DNA from: Gephyromycinifex aptenodytis | GTDB lineage: Bacteria; Actinomycetota; Actinomycetes; Actinomycetales; Dermatophilaceae | Direction: 5' to 3' | NCBI RefSeq assembly: GCF_012277275.1 | Contig: NZ_CP051155.1 | Coordinates: 744,001-808,000 of the forward strand | Length of the DNA stretch: 64,000 nt | Part shown: positions 1-8,818 of the stretch, piece after piece | Layout: each line of letters starts with the position of its first letter | How positions within the stretch are numbered: the stretch's first letter is position 1 | The notes under the pieces: model-generated | What the model was told of the DNA's origin: nothing | The model's input: only the letters and a program-made list of their open reading frames with translations | The model's database searches: none | Position numbers and translations under genes: made by a program

Positions 1-1352
1 TCGTTGACGATCTCGCCGCGGTCGTAGGGGATGAGCAGTTCCAGCGCGACGTTGGGCCGCGGCAGCTCATCGGCAATGATCTGCCGCAGCTCCGCCAAGC
101 CTTCCCCGGTACGAGCCGAGACGACGACCGAGTGCTTCTCCTGACGACGCAGCGAATCCAACACTTCGGGGTCGGCCGCGTCGGCCTTGTTGATGACGAT
201 GACCTCAGTCGGCCATTCCCGCCCGTGTTCGCCCAAAACGTCCATGAGCACCGCGCGTACCGCGCTGATCTGTCCGGCTGGGCTCGGGTGGGAACCGTCC
301 ACGACATGCAACAGCAGGTCTGCCTCGGCGACCTCCTCCAGCGTGGAGCGGAAGGCCTCGACGAGCTGATGGGGCAGTGAGCGCACGAAACCGACGGTGT
401 CGGCGAGGGTGTATTCGCGACCGTCCTCGGTCTGGGCCCGGCGCACGGTCGGGTCCAGCGTGGCGAAGAGTTGGTTCTCGACCAACACCCCGGCGCCGGT
501 CAGCCGGTTCAGCAGGGAGGACTTCCCGGCGTTGGTGTAGCCGGCGATAGCCACCGAGGGCACCCCACCGGCTGTGCGCGAACTACGTTTGGTGTCTCGA
601 ACGGTCTTCATGTCGCGGATCTCGCGCTTGAGTTTGCTGATCCGCTGGTTGATCCGGCGCCGGTCGAGTTCGATCTTGGTCTCACCGGGGCCGCGCGAGC
701 CCATCCCGGCCCCTCCGGAGACCTGTCCACCGGCCTGCCGGGACATCGATTCACCCCAACCGCGCAGTCGCGGCAGCAGGTACTGCAGTTGCGCCAGCTC
801 GACCTGGGCTTTGCCCTCTCGGCTCTTGGCGTGCTGGGCGAAGATGTCCAGGATCAACGCGGTGCGGTCGATGACCTTGACCTTGACGACATCTTCGAGA
901 GCCCGGCGCTGGCTCGGGGCGAGTTCGTCGTCGCACACCACGGTGTCGGCGCCTTCGGCGCGCACGATCTCGGCCAGCTCCTCGGCCTTACCCGAACCGA
1001 GATAGGTGGCGGGGTCCGGGCGTTGGCGGCGTTGCACCACCCCGGCCAGCACGCTGGATCCAGCGGTTTCTGCCAAGGCGGCCAACTCCCGCAGTGAGTT
1101 CTCCGCCTCGGCCAACGTGCCCTCGCACCACACCCCGGCGAGCACCACCCGCTCCAGCCGCAGCTGGCGGTACTCGACCTCGGTGACGTCATCGAGTTCG
1201 GTCGACAACCCCGCGACGCGACGCATCGCGGCGCGCTCCTCGCGTTCGAGCTGGTCTCCGTCGAAGGAGAGGAAATCGGGGTCTTTGCTGTGCCAGTCGT
1301 CGCTGTCGGAGAGCGCGGACGCCTTGGCATCGAAGATGTCTGAGTTCGTCAT
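1..1352 (-). CDS. hflX: GTPase HflX, 3' end cut by window edge
   Basis: Ribosome-associated GTPase of the TRAFAC/Obg-HflX group; in the family it binds 50S subunits and helps split or rescue stalled ribosomes. I see an N-terminal nucleotide-binding-like HflX domain, the conserved linker GGAGMGSRGPGETKIE, and a G domain with G1 motif GYTNAGKSSLLNR (about residues 268-280), G3 DTVGFVR and G4 NKAD. About 450 codons are visible; the last few tens of residues lie left of the window. I chose ATG at 1352; the preceding GAGAGGG is only 2 nt from it, so ribosome binding is weak and the start is less certain than the identity. It is divergent from the FUSC gene. In many actinobacteria hflX follows miaA-dapF directly; here three plus-strand genes lie between. 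Confidence 0.95.
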   Translation of the reverse strand, partial: MTNSDIFDAKASALSDSDDWHSKDPDFLSFDGDQLEREERAAMRRVAGLSTELDDVTEVEYRQLRLERVVLAGVWCEGTLAEAENSLRELAALAETAGSSVLAGVVQRRQRPDPATYLGSGKAEELAEIVRAEGADTVVCDDELAPSQRRALEDVVKVKVIDRTALILDIFAQHAKSREGKAQVELAQLQYLLPRLRGWGESMSRQAGGQVSGGAGMGSRGPGETKIELDRRRINQRISKLKREIRDMKTVRDTKRSSRTAGGVPSVAIAGYTNAGKSSLLNRLTGAGVLVENQLFATLDPTVRRAQTEDGREYTLADTVGFVRSLPHQLVEAFRSTLEEVAEADLLLHVVDGSHPSPAGQISAVRAVLMDVLGEHGREWPTEVIVINKADAADPEVLDSLRRQEKHSVVVSARTGEGLAELRQIIADELPRPNVALELLIPYDRGEIVN

Positions 1353-1657
1353 ATCCCTCTCAGAATCGCAGACGCCCGCCCCGGATGCGAGGCAATACCT
1401 GCCAGGGCCGGTCTCAGTCCCCCATCGAGGGCCCCGCAACGACTGACTGACGACTGATCGCAGCCCCGATGACCGGCAACCCCTCCCCTGGTCGCTGCCG
1501 CGGCGCGACTGCCCGTAGGCCCGGCCTGACCGGCTACGGCCGGGGGCCCCCTGTTGCACCTCGGTGCGGGCGCATCCGGGCCGCCGCGCGGCCGTGGCAC
1601 TATGAGGCGGTTCCGCTTCGTGCTGTTGGACCCCCGCCCGACCCCAAGGAACCCCTG
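1353..1657. other. Divergent intergenic region, hflX / FUSC gene
   Basis: About 305 bases between two divergent genes. The only clear structure is a 7-bp hairpin, CCCGGCC at 1520-1526 pairing with GGCCGGG at 1538-1544, in a G+C-rich stretch that would be the 5' leader of the FUSC gene. I found no convincing -10/-35 pair and no recognisable regulator site. An open frame runs through it in phase with the FUSC gene, but its composition gives no conserved protein. Confidence 0.5.
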
Positions 1658-3439
1658 GTGCTGATCTTCCTGTTCGCCCTCGCCCTCATTCCCTCGATGG
1701 CTCTGGCCACCGCGTTGGGCGCCGGGTCGGCTGCGATCGTCGGGGGGATGGTGGCTTTCTTCGCCCTGATCTCCTTCATGGCCGGCCCACTGCGTCGGGA
1801 TCTGCGTCTGGCGTTGATGTTGGCACCGATCATGACCGCCGGAGCCGTCCTTCCGAGGCTCGTCGCCGAGGCCTCCCGCCCGGCGGGAATAGCGCTGGCC
1901 GTAGTCGTGGTGGGCGTCGCGGCGCTGCTGCCGCTCTGGGGACGCCACCTCACCAGCGCGGGGACCGGGCTGGGGATGAGCTCACTGTTCGCTTTCGGAT
2001 TCGCACCCACCACCACAACCAGCATCGGGCAGCTACTCGTGGCTGCCATCAGCGGTTTCGTCACAGCCGTCTTGGTGCGCATCCTGCTGGGGCTGGCCGA
2101 CCCCAGCAAACCCACTCGGGCAGCCACAGCAGCCTTGCTGGATGCGAAAGAACCAGCGGTCGGGGAGGCCTTCGACCTGTGGTTGGCCGACGGCCGTCCA
2201 CACTGGATCGGTGAGGTGATGAGCGCCGCGACCCGGTTCCGACGTGCCGCCCACGCCGCCGGCCTTGCTGCCCACCGGGATGATGCCGCGACCCAGGAGG
2301 GCCTGAACCGACTTTCTGCACGAGCGCAAGAATTGGCCGGGTTGGTCAGGGCGAAAGATCCCGCCAAGGTACCTGCGGCGACGGCTGCAGACGTGGCGAC
2401 GCCAGACTCGGACACACCTGCGTATCCGCCCGGTCTGGAGAACGCCGCACGCGCCCTGGACCTGGTCGAAGAGGCGGCCCGCAACCGAGATCGCACCCGG
2501 GTGCCACTGGAGAATTCGGAGCGCGCGGCCCTGCGCGAGGCGCTCCTGCGCCCGGCCCCGACGCTGGGTTCCATTCATGTTCGGCACGCCATCCGAACCG
2601 CTCTGGGCTTGCTGGTGATGCTCATCCTCACCAGCCACCTCGAGCACGGCGACCCGCTGATCCCCACGACCTTGATGACGACGTTCGGGATCCTGCAGGC
2701 CAGTTGGGCCGCCACCCTGGATAAGGCGCGGCCACGAATCATCGGGCTGCTGTTCGGCTCGCTAGGGGTGTGGCTGCTGCTTGTGATCGTCCCGCAGCCG
2801 CTGCTGACACCGATCTCGGCCGCCGCTCTGCTGCTGGGCCTGGGTTTCGTCACCTCCCGACCTGCCCTGGGCTATGCCTTCATGGTGCTCGTCAGCGTCG
2901 GCCTCAACTCTGCCACCCGCCATCTGGACCCCTACCCCCTGCTGGGCGAATACGCCGTTCTGATCGCACTGTCCGTGCTGGTGGGGGTAGTCGGTGGGTT
3001 CACCGTCATCCCATCGTTGCGCACGGCTCCGCTGGCCCAGCGAGTCGAAGAGGCGCGCGGCGCCGCTGTGCAGCTCCTGCACGCCCTGGCCGCGGGCCAG
3101 GTGCGAGGCAAAGCTCACATCTTGGGCCTGCAACGAGAGGCGTTGCATGCCCAGCTCGGGCTCGTCCCGGATCACGAATCCCTCACCGACGAACAGGCGG
3201 CCGACCTGGAGACGCTGCGGGTGGCGCTACGGGATCTGGGAGCCCTGGCCACCAGCGCCCACCTGAGTTCGCCGGTACTCACCCGCGCCGCGACCTGTTT
3301 AACCCGGGCCTCGGACGTCGCTGCACCAGCGTCAGCTCTGGAAGGCAAGGACGCCGAATCGCTGGACGCCCTGACATTGGTGAGTCTGGCCGAGGAGGCC
3401 CATGCCGCCCACGGACGACTACTGGCCGAACTCGGCTGA
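1658..3439 (+). CDS. FUSC-family inner membrane protein
   Basis: Probable integral membrane protein of the FUSC/YccS/aromatic-acid-exporter superfamily, inferred from two hydrophobic blocks separated by a soluble region. The first block covers roughly residues 1-150 and the second roughly 305-450. A charged cytoplasmic-type segment between them contains RRAAHAAG and long helices, and a helical tail follows. Members are proposed to export aromatic acids or other small molecules; the substrate here is unknown. The frame is open upstream to 1469, but that extension is Arg/Pro-rich and unlike a protein start. GTG at 1658 has AAGGA (1646-1650) 7 nt ahead and opens directly with a transmembrane helix (VLIFLFALALIPSM), so I use it (593 aa). 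It stands alone, divergent from hflX. Confidence 0.75.
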   Translation: MLIFLFALALIPSMALATALGAGSAAIVGGMVAFFALISFMAGPLRRDLRLALMLAPIMTAGAVLPRLVAEASRPAGIALAVVVVGVAALLPLWGRHLTSAGTGLGMSSLFAFGFAPTTTTSIGQLLVAAISGFVTAVLVRILLGLADPSKPTRAATAALLDAKEPAVGEAFDLWLADGRPHWIGEVMSAATRFRRAAHAAGLAAHRDDAATQEGLNRLSARAQELAGLVRAKDPAKVPAATAADVATPDSDTPAYPPGLENAARALDLVEEAARNRDRTRVPLENSERAALREALLRPAPTLGSIHVRHAIRTALGLLVMLILTSHLEHGDPLIPTTLMTTFGILQASWAATLDKARPRIIGLLFGSLGVWLLLVIVPQPLLTPISAAALLLGLGFVTSRPALGYAFMVLVSVGLNSATRHLDPYPLLGEYAVLIALSVLVGVVGGFTVIPSLRTAPLAQRVEEARGAAVQLLHALAAGQVRGKAHILGLQREALHAQLGLVPDHESLTDEQAADLETLRVALRDLGALATSAHLSSPVLTRAATCLTRASDVAAPASALEGKDAESLDALTLVSLAEEAHAAHGRLLAELG

Positions 3440-3491
3440 GATCGCCGCCGGCGCCGAACAAGCGGCCGCGCCCGCGCTTGCTCCGCCTCTT

Positions 3492-3506
3492 GGCATGCTG
3501 CATGCC
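3492..3506 (+). terminator. Possible terminator after FUSC gene
   Basis: GGCATG-CTG-CATGCC forms a perfect 6-bp hairpin about 55 nt after the FUSC stop, followed by a partly T-rich stretch. The stem is short, so this is tentative. Confidence 0.35.
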
Positions 3507-3595
3507 CGGGTTGGCTTCCTTACCTGCAGGTGGGTCGTTTCGTGCCAGTCGGTGGTCCGCCGCGCCGACGGAACATGACCTGTGGTTTTCCTCCC

Positions 3596-3601
3596 TAGAA
3601 T
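3596..3601 (+). promoter_or_regulatory. -10 box, probable leaderless thioesterase mRNA
   Basis: TAGAAT ends 7 nt before ATG 3609, which places the expected transcription start on or next to the start codon. No good -35 or ribosome binding site is visible. Confidence 0.5.
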
Positions 3602-3608
3602 CATGGGC

Positions 3609-4088
3609 ATGGATGCCCCCCTACCCATGCGTTTCCACTCCCGTAAGTGGGTCAAACCCGAGGACCTCAACGCCAACGGCACCTTGTTCGGGGGCAGCCT
3701 GCTGAGGTGGATCGATGAGGAGGCTGCGATCTACGCCATCCTGCAGCTGGGCAACGAACGGTGCGTCACCAAATACATGTCGGAGATCAACTTCGTCTCT
3801 TCGGCCTGGCAGGGCGATCTCATCGAGCTCGGACTGGCACCCACCCGTTTCGGACGGACATCGCTGACGCTGGAGTGCCGAGTGCGCAACATGGTCACCC
3901 GCAGCACGATCATCGAGATCGAGGAGATCGTCATGGTCGGTCTGGATGCCGAAGGTGCTCCGATGCCGCACGGCTACACCACGGTGACCTTCGAACGCGA
4001 CCGTCTCCCGCAGCGTCACGCTCCTATCCCCCGGCCGCCGGTGAGCGTCCGCGACCTGCCGAGTCGCCCGCTGAATGACCTCGGCTGA
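3609..4088 (+). CDS. Acyl-CoA thioesterase (hotdog, YciA/BFIT type)
   Basis: Hotdog-fold acyl-CoA thioesterase, 159 aa, hydrolysing acyl-CoA to free acid and CoA; chain preference cannot be read from sequence. The N-terminal motif LNANGTLFGGSLLRWIDEEAA is the family signature, with the N-x-x-G-x-x-[FM]-GG-x-x-x-x-x-[ML]-D pattern that carries the catalytic Asn and Asp/Glu. A second conserved stretch reads YMSEINFVSS. The C-terminal 30 residues are Pro/Arg-rich and probably disordered. Upstream in-frame starts exist at 3582 and 3603, but a TAGAAT -10 box at 3596-3601 would put the transcript start at ATG 3609, so I prefer that start. It is followed after 88 bases by the methyltransferase on the same strand. 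Confidence 0.85.
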   Translation: MDAPLPMRFHSRKWVKPEDLNANGTLFGGSLLRWIDEEAAIYAILQLGNERCVTKYMSEINFVSSAWQGDLIELGLAPTRFGRTSLTLECRVRNMVTRSTIIEIEEIVMVGLDAEGAPMPHGYTTVTFERDRLPQRHAPIPRPPVSVRDLPSRPLNDLG

Positions 4089-4176
4089 GCCTGCCTGCGC
4101 TGCTGCGACCTCGAGCCACCCATCGGCGGGCGCCATGCCGGCGCCTCGTCACCGCCCCCACCTAAGGTGAAACTTG

Positions 4177-4818
4177 ATGCCTGCAGACCAGCACCATCAC
4201 TACTTCGACGCTGAGCCCGTCGGCCCGGAAGATCGGCGCGAGCTGCGCGTGGAGTTGGCCGGCCACGACGTCACCGTGGCTACAGCGGCCGGCATCTTCT
4301 GCCCCGACCGGCTCGACTTGGGCACCGCGGTCCTGCTGCGGAACGCACCGCAGCCGCCGCAGGCTGGGCATCTGTTGGATCTGGGCTGCGGGTGGGGTCC
4401 GGTCGCGTTGAGCATGGGCATGCTCGCTCCCCACGCGCACGTGTGGGGGGTCGACGTCAACCGCCGCGCGCTGGCGCTGCTCACCGAGAACGCGGCTGCT
4501 CTGGAGCTGCCGCGGGTCCGCGCTGCCGCGCCGGAGACGGTGCCTGCCGACATCACCTTCGAGACGATCTGGTCCAACCCCCCGATCCGGATCGGCAAAG
4601 CTGCCCTGCACGAATTGCTGCACGCTTGGTTACCGCGGCTCACCCCTGGCGGCACGGCCTACCTGGTGGTCCAGCGCAACCTCGGCGCGGACTCCCTACT
4701 TGCCTGGTTGGCCGGCACCTTCGAACCGCACTTCTCCACCGCTAAGCTCGCCTCGGCCAAGGGCTACCGGGTTCTGGCGGTCCATCATCACCGCAAGCTA
4801 CCGCACGCGCCTGCCTGA
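4177..4818 (+). CDS. RsmC-like class I SAM methyltransferase
   Basis: Class I S-adenosylmethionine methyltransferase of the RsmC/RlmG group (MTS domain), 213 aa. Those enzymes modify guanosines of 16S or 23S rRNA; the single-domain form here lacks the N-terminal half of E. coli RsmC, so the target nucleotide is only inferred. The SAM-binding motif LLDLGCGWGPVALSMG is near residues 67-82, the acidic loop GVDVN follows, and SNPPIRIGK is the NPPxR(T/I)GK catalytic motif of the family. ATG 4177 is preceded by AAGG (4164-4167) at 9 nt; the same bases form TAAGGT, which could instead be a -10 box for a leaderless mRNA. It is convergent with dapF. A methyltransferase of this kind beside dapF/hflX is common in Micrococcales. 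Confidence 0.82.
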   Translation: MPADQHHHYFDAEPVGPEDRRELRVELAGHDVTVATAAGIFCPDRLDLGTAVLLRNAPQPPQAGHLLDLGCGWGPVALSMGMLAPHAHVWGVDVNRRALALLTENAAALELPRVRAAAPETVPADITFETIWSNPPIRIGKAALHELLHAWLPRLTPGGTAYLVVQRNLGADSLLAWLAGTFEPHFSTAKLASAKGYRVLAVHHHRKLPHAPA

Positions 4819-4839
4819 GTTGTCTGCGAACGGGTGCGT

Positions 4840-5712
4840 TCAGCCTGCGGGAAGGTAGGCGATCCCGTCCGCGACCAGCGCCGCCGGCCCACTGAGCGCC
4901 ACTTCTTGGCCTGCAAGCGCGCTCACCTGCAACGTGCCGCCCGGCACGTCGACCCGCCAACTCTCGTTCTCCGCCGGCGCTCCGCTCCACGTCATCAGCG
5001 CCAGCGCCGCCGCCGCTGCGCCGGTGCCACATGATCGGGTTTCTCCGACGCCGCGTTCGTGGACCCGCATCTGCAGGTGCCCCGGCCCCAGCGGCTGAAC
5101 GATCTCGACGTTGCTGCCGTTGGCCGGCTGCGGGTTCAGCATCGGCGCCCGGCTCAGGTCGATGCCGTTGAGGTCAGCGCCCTCCGGCAGGACGACCACG
5201 GTGTGCGGGTTGCCCAGATCCAGCGACAGCGCCGGCAACGGATCGACACCCGGTAGCGCCACGAGGGTGTCGTAGCCCTGCTCGCGGGAACGCATCGCAT
5301 CCACCAGGCGCCAGGGTCCGAGGTTGACGCTGTATAGGTCGTCCTGGATCCGCAGGTGCTTGACCCCGTCCCGGGTGGCGATGCAGAACTGTGCTTCATC
5401 GGCCCAGCCCTCGCGGCGCAGGTATGCCGCGAACACGCGAGTCCCATTGCCGCACATCTCGGCCCGGCTGCCGTCGGCGTTGCGGTAGTCCATGAACCAC
5501 TCGGCCCGATCGGCCAGCGCCCGGACGTCATCCTCCTGCGCCGCCGCGGTGCGGACCACCCGGATCACGCCGTCGCCGCCGATCCCAGCGCGCCGGTCGG
5601 CGAGAAAACGCACCTGAGCGTCACTCAGCTCGAGCTCGCCGTCGGGGTCGGGAACGAGCACGAAGTCGTTCTCGGTTCCGTGGCCTTTGGTGAAACGCAC
5701 CTGGGAAGTCAC
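4840..5712 (-). CDS. dapF: Diaminopimelate epimerase
   Basis: Converts LL- to meso-diaminopimelate for lysine and peptidoglycan synthesis. At 290 aa it has the usual length with two related halves. The two catalytic cysteines are visible: Cys87 in MCGNGTRVFAAY and Cys228 in GETRSCGTGAAA. N-terminal KGHGTENDFV and the NPHTVV motif are also family hallmarks. An in-frame extension upstream lies inside miaA and is not conserved. GTG 5712, four bases after the miaA stop with GGAAG about 9 nt ahead, gives the expected N-terminus (TSQVRFTKGHG). It is translated from the miaA transcript. dapA and dapB lie elsewhere in the window. Confidence 0.96.
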   Translation of the reverse strand: MTSQVRFTKGHGTENDFVLVPDPDGELELSDAQVRFLADRRAGIGGDGVIRVVRTAAAQEDDVRALADRAEWFMDYRNADGSRAEMCGNGTRVFAAYLRREGWADEAQFCIATRDGVKHLRIQDDLYSVNLGPWRLVDAMRSREQGYDTLVALPGVDPLPALSLDLGNPHTVVVLPEGADLNGIDLSRAPMLNPQPANGSNVEIVQPLGPGHLQMRVHERGVGETRSCGTGAAAAALALMTWSGAPAENESWRVDVPGGTLQVSALAGQEVALSGPAALVADGIAYLPAG

Positions 5713-5716
5713 GGAT

Positions 5717-6649
5717 TCAGTCTTCCATCCCGGCGCCGGATCGTGCGCGCTGCCACAGCGCGGCAACCTCATCTGCAAGGTCCTGTCGGCTCGCGTCCAA
5801 CCAGTGGATGCGCGGGTCCGCGCGGAACCAACTCTCCTGCCGGCGCACCAGGCGGCGCGTCGCCTGCGTCGTGGCCTCGATCGCTTCCTGCTCGCTGATA
5901 CGCCCGGCCAACTGCTCCAAGGCTTGGGCGTAACCGAGCGCGCGCGAAGCCGTCCGGGTCCCGGAGAGCCCCCTGGCTTCCAACTCTTCCACCTCGCTCA
6001 GCAGCCCTTGGGACCACATGTCGGCGGTGCGTACCGCGATCCGCCCATCCAGACTGGGTCGATTCAACCGCAGGCCCACCATGAGCGTCGGTTGTACGAA
6101 CTCCCGGGTCGGCATTGTGGCGGAGAACGGACGCCCGGTCAGTTCGATCACTTCTAGTGCCCGCACGATCCGGCGCGTGTTGCGCGGCTCGATGGCGTTG
6201 GCTGCGCTCGGGTCCAAAGCCTGCAACCGAGCCAGCAACGCAGGTGTCCCCACGTGCTCCGCTTCTTCCATGAGCCGGGCCCGCAGCTGAGGATCGGTCG
6301 GCGGGATCTCGAGATGATCCAGCGCAGCGCGAACATACAGACCTGAACCGCCGGCCAGAATCGGCACGGCGCCACGACGAGAAATTGCCTCGATGTCCGC
6401 CCGGGCCGCTCCTTGGTAGGCGGCCACGCTGGCGTCCTGGGCGATGTCGAGCACGTCGATCTGGTGGTGCGGGATACCGCGCCGCTGCGTCAGCGCGACC
6501 TTGGCCGTGCCGATGTCCATACCGACGTACAACTGCGAGGCATCGGCGCCGATGATCTCGCCCCCGAGGCGTTCCGCCAGATCCAGCGCGAGCGCCGATT
6601 TACCCGTCGCTGTCGCGCCGACGACGGCGATGATCGGACGTGCCTGCAT
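5717..6649 (-). CDS. miaA: tRNA dimethylallyltransferase
   Basis: Transfers dimethylallyl from DMAPP to N6 of A37 in tRNAs reading U-starting codons; MiaB, also encoded nearby, then adds methylthio. The P-loop GATATGKS is at residues 11-18. The family motifs IIGADASQLYVGMDIGTAK, HHQIDV and GGSGLYVRA follow, and NTRRIVRALEV is in the C-terminal half. Of the possible starts (6688, 6658, 6649) I chose ATG 6649: the GGGAG at 6660-6664 is 10 nt ahead of it but only 1 nt from 6658. The product is 310 aa, normal for the family. It is the first gene of a miaA-dapF operon. Confidence 0.95.
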   Translation of the reverse strand: MQARPIIAVVGATATGKSALALDLAERLGGEIIGADASQLYVGMDIGTAKVALTQRRGIPHHQIDVLDIAQDASVAAYQGAARADIEAISRRGAVPILAGGSGLYVRAALDHLEIPPTDPQLRARLMEEAEHVGTPALLARLQALDPSAANAIEPRNTRRIVRALEVIELTGRPFSATMPTREFVQPTLMVGLRLNRPSLDGRIAVRTADMWSQGLLSEVEELEARGLSGTRTASRALGYAQALEQLAGRISEQEAIEATTQATRRLVRRQESWFRADPRIHWLDASRQDLADEVAALWQRARSGAGMED

Positions 6650-6807
6650 GAGAGGCATACTCCCAGAGATCGTCGTTCCGGAGGTCACCGCGATCCCACA
6701 TCGTGGAAGCAGCCGGCCCCGAAGGGTTGGGGTGGGCGGCCTACCTGAGGCACAGTGAAGGTGTGGCTCCGCGCCACAACCATGCTTTACATATCAGGAG
6801 GACACTC

Positions 6808-7005
6808 ATGGGCCACTTCGACGGTCTGAAGGACAAAGCCAGCGAGCTGAAGGAACAGCACGGCGACAAGATCGAGAGCGCCTCTGACCAGGCCATCCAG
6901 AAGGTCGGTGGCGCCGTGGACGAGCGCACCGGTGGCGAGCACGCAGACAAGATCAAGCAGGCCACCGACAAGGCCGACGAGTACGTGGGCGACAACTCCC
7001 AGTGA
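6808..7005 (+). CDS. Small antitoxin-like protein (MT0933/Rv0909 type)
   Basis: A 65-residue, highly charged, Gly/Lys/Asp-rich helical protein: MGHFDGLKDKASELKEQHGDK followed by repeated helix segments of the form DKIxxAxDxA. It resembles the MT0933-like antitoxin family (PF14013; Rv0909 in Mycobacterium), whose members also look like CsbD-type stress proteins. No toxin gene is adjacent, so antitoxin function is doubtful; a stress-induced or nucleic-acid/protein-shielding role fits equally well. The start is well supported: AGGAGG at 6796-6801, 6 nt before ATG 6808. A 6-bp hairpin TGTGGC/GCCACA (6762-6778) lies just upstream. A strong terminator follows, so the gene is monocistronic. Confidence 0.7.
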   Translation: MGHFDGLKDKASELKEQHGDKIESASDQAIQKVGGAVDERTGGEHADKIKQATDKADEYVGDNSQ

Positions 7006-7023
7006 TGCTGCGCAGGTGATCCC

Positions 7024-7054
7024 ACAACGCCCCGGCCTGGTGCCGGGGCGTTGT
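7024..7054. terminator. Terminator, antitoxin-like gene / miaB
   Basis: A perfect 12-bp stem, ACAACGCCCCGG (7024-7035) with CCGGGGCGTTGT (7043-7054) and a 7-nt loop, sits between convergent genes. There is little U-tract, as usual in actinobacteria, and it can serve both strands. Confidence 0.85.
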
Positions 7055-7152
7055 CGTGTCAGCAGGGCGATATCCGTCCGGCCGCGGATCAGCAGTCGTG
7101 CAGCGGCGAGTTGTCGAGCAGGTTGCGGGCCGGTCCAAGCCACAGGCCCGGA

Positions 7153-8685
7153 TCAGCAGGAGCCGCAGCCTCGCGCCGCAGCGACCGGGGTGGGCGGCGG
7201 ACCCACCTGGGGCAGCCCGAGGCTGACTGCGGGACGGCCCGGAACCGGGTTGCCGGCAGTGGCCGCCCAGGCGTCTCCGCCAGCCGTGCGTCGCACGCTG
7301 AACGTGCCGCCCGCGAGGGCGGAATCGGCCACGAGGTGGTGCGGGGCGCCGTAACTGACGCGTACGTTCACCATGTCGCCAGGGCGCGGGCGCTGTTCAT
7401 CGGGCAGGTCCGCTGGCAGCGCGAAGTGCACGAGCCTGTTGTCCTGCGCGCGGCCGGACATGCGGGCCGTCTCGCGGTCTTTGCGTCCCTCAGAGGGCGC
7501 CACGAGAACCTCGACGTCGACCCCCTCCAGTTTTCGATTCTCAGCCCAGGAGACTTCTTCCTGGACCGCGATCAGGCGGTCGAAGCGCTCCTGCACCACG
7601 GCCTTTTCGATCTGGTCTGGCATCGTCGCCGCCGGGGTACCCGGACGGATGGAGTATTGGAAGGTGAACGCGGAGGAAAAGCGCGAGGCCCGCACCACCC
7701 GCAGCGTTTCCTCGAAGTCTTCTTCGCTCTCCCCGGGGAAACCGACGATGATGTCGGTGGTGATCGCCGCCTGCGGGATCCGATCGCGCACCGAGTCCAG
7801 AATGCGCAGGAACTTGGCACTGCGGTAGGAACGCCGCATCGCTTTGAGGACCCGATCCGAACCGGATTGCAGGGGCATGTGCAGGCTCGGCATGACATTG
7901 GGTGTCTCGGCCATCGCCTCGATGACGTCGTCGGTGAAGGCTGCCGGGTGCGGGCTGGTGAATCGAACCCGTTCCAACCCCTCGATCTGCCCGCACGCTC
8001 GCAGCAGCTTGCCGAAGGCGAACCGATCCCCGAACTCCACCCCGTAGGAGTTGACGTTCTGCCCGAGCAGCGTCACCTCAACCACGCCCTGTTCCACCAG
8101 TGCCCGCACTTCGGCCAGGATGTCCTCCGGGCGCCGGTCTGCTTCCTTGCCGCGCAAACTCGGCACGATGCAGAAGGTGCAGGTGTTGTTGCACCCGACG
8201 CTGATCGAGACCCAGCCTGCGTAGGCCGAGTCACGTCGGGTCGGCAGGGTCGAGGGGAAGCGCTCCAGCGACTCCAGGATCTCGACCTCGGCTCGTTTGT
8301 TGTGCCGGGCACGGTCGAGCAAGACGGGAAGGCTGCCGATGTTGTGGGTGCCGAACACGACGTCCACCCACGGGGCTTTCTCGACGATGAGTTCGCGATC
8401 CTTCTGTGCCATGCAGCCCCCGACGGCGATCTGCATGTCCGGATTGCGCATCTTCGCCGGGCGAAGTTGGCCCAGGTTGCCGTAGAGCTTGTTGTCGGCG
8501 TTCTCGCGCACGGCGCAGGTGTTGAACACGACGACGTCTGCGACCTCGGGGCGCAACTGAGCAGGCAGGCTGGCCAAATCTGCGTAGCCGGCCGTCTCCA
8601 ACAGGCCGCAGAGCCGCTCGGAGTCGTGCACATTCATCTGGCACCCGTGGGTGCGCACGTCGTAAGTGCGAATGGGGTTCGTCAT
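7153..8685 (-). CDS. miaB: tRNA-2-methylthio-N6-isopentenyladenosine synthase
   Basis: Radical-SAM methylthiotransferase that adds a methylthio group to i6A37 of tRNA, the product of MiaA. Domains in order: UPF0004 with three cluster cysteines (HGCQMN, NTCAVRE, GCMAQ), a radical-SAM core with [11 protein letters not shown] (the CxxxCxxC that binds the second 4Fe-4S cluster), and a C-terminal TRAM domain. The last 60 residues are a Gly/Pro-rich actinobacterial tail. I chose ATG 8685 because [18 protein letters not shown] is the usual N-terminus; an in-frame start at 8712 adds only [15 protein letters not shown] lies 10 nt upstream of the start, which would give a very short leader. The product is 510 aa. 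Confidence 0.96.
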   Translation of the reverse strand: MTNPIRTYDVRTHGCQMNVHDSERLCGLLETAGYADLASLPAQLRPEVADVVVFNTCAVRENADNKLYGNLGQLRPAKMRNPDMQIAVGGCMAQKDRELIVEKAPWVDVVFGTHNIGSLPVLLDRARHNKRAEVEILESLERFPSTLPTRRDSAYAGWVSISVGCNNTCTFCIVPSLRGKEADRRPEDILAEVRALVEQGVVEVTLLGQNVNSYGVEFGDRFAFGKLLRACGQIEGLERVRFTSPHPAAFTDDVIEAMAETPNVMPSLHMPLQSGSDRVLKAMRRSYRSAKFLRILDSVRDRIPQAAITTDIIVGFPGESEEDFEETLRVVRASRFSSAFTFQYSIRPGTPAATMPDQIEKAVVQERFDRLIAVQEEVSWAENRKLEGVDVEVLVAPSEGRKDRETARMSGRAQDNRLVHFALPADLPDEQRPRPGDMVNVRVSYGAPHHLVADSALAGGTFSVRRTAGGDAWAATAGNPVPGRPAVSLGLPQVGPPPTPVAAARGCGSC

Positions 8686-8818
8686 AGCACCGCCCAGAGT
8701 ACGTGCGCACACGGCGCGCTCCCGAATCGTCCGCGACAGCTGGCAGCCGCCGCCTCACCTGCTGCCTGGGCCCACCAGCTCTTCCTGGCGGGGTCCTGTC
8801 CTGGGCAGCGACACCCAT

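Noticed and set aside
1602-1664. A 20-codon frame (ATG 1602) whose stop overlaps the FUSC start region
   Set aside because: It has no ribosome binding site or promoter, a simple Arg/Pro-rich composition, and the FUSC gene has its own AAGGA, so coupling is not needed.
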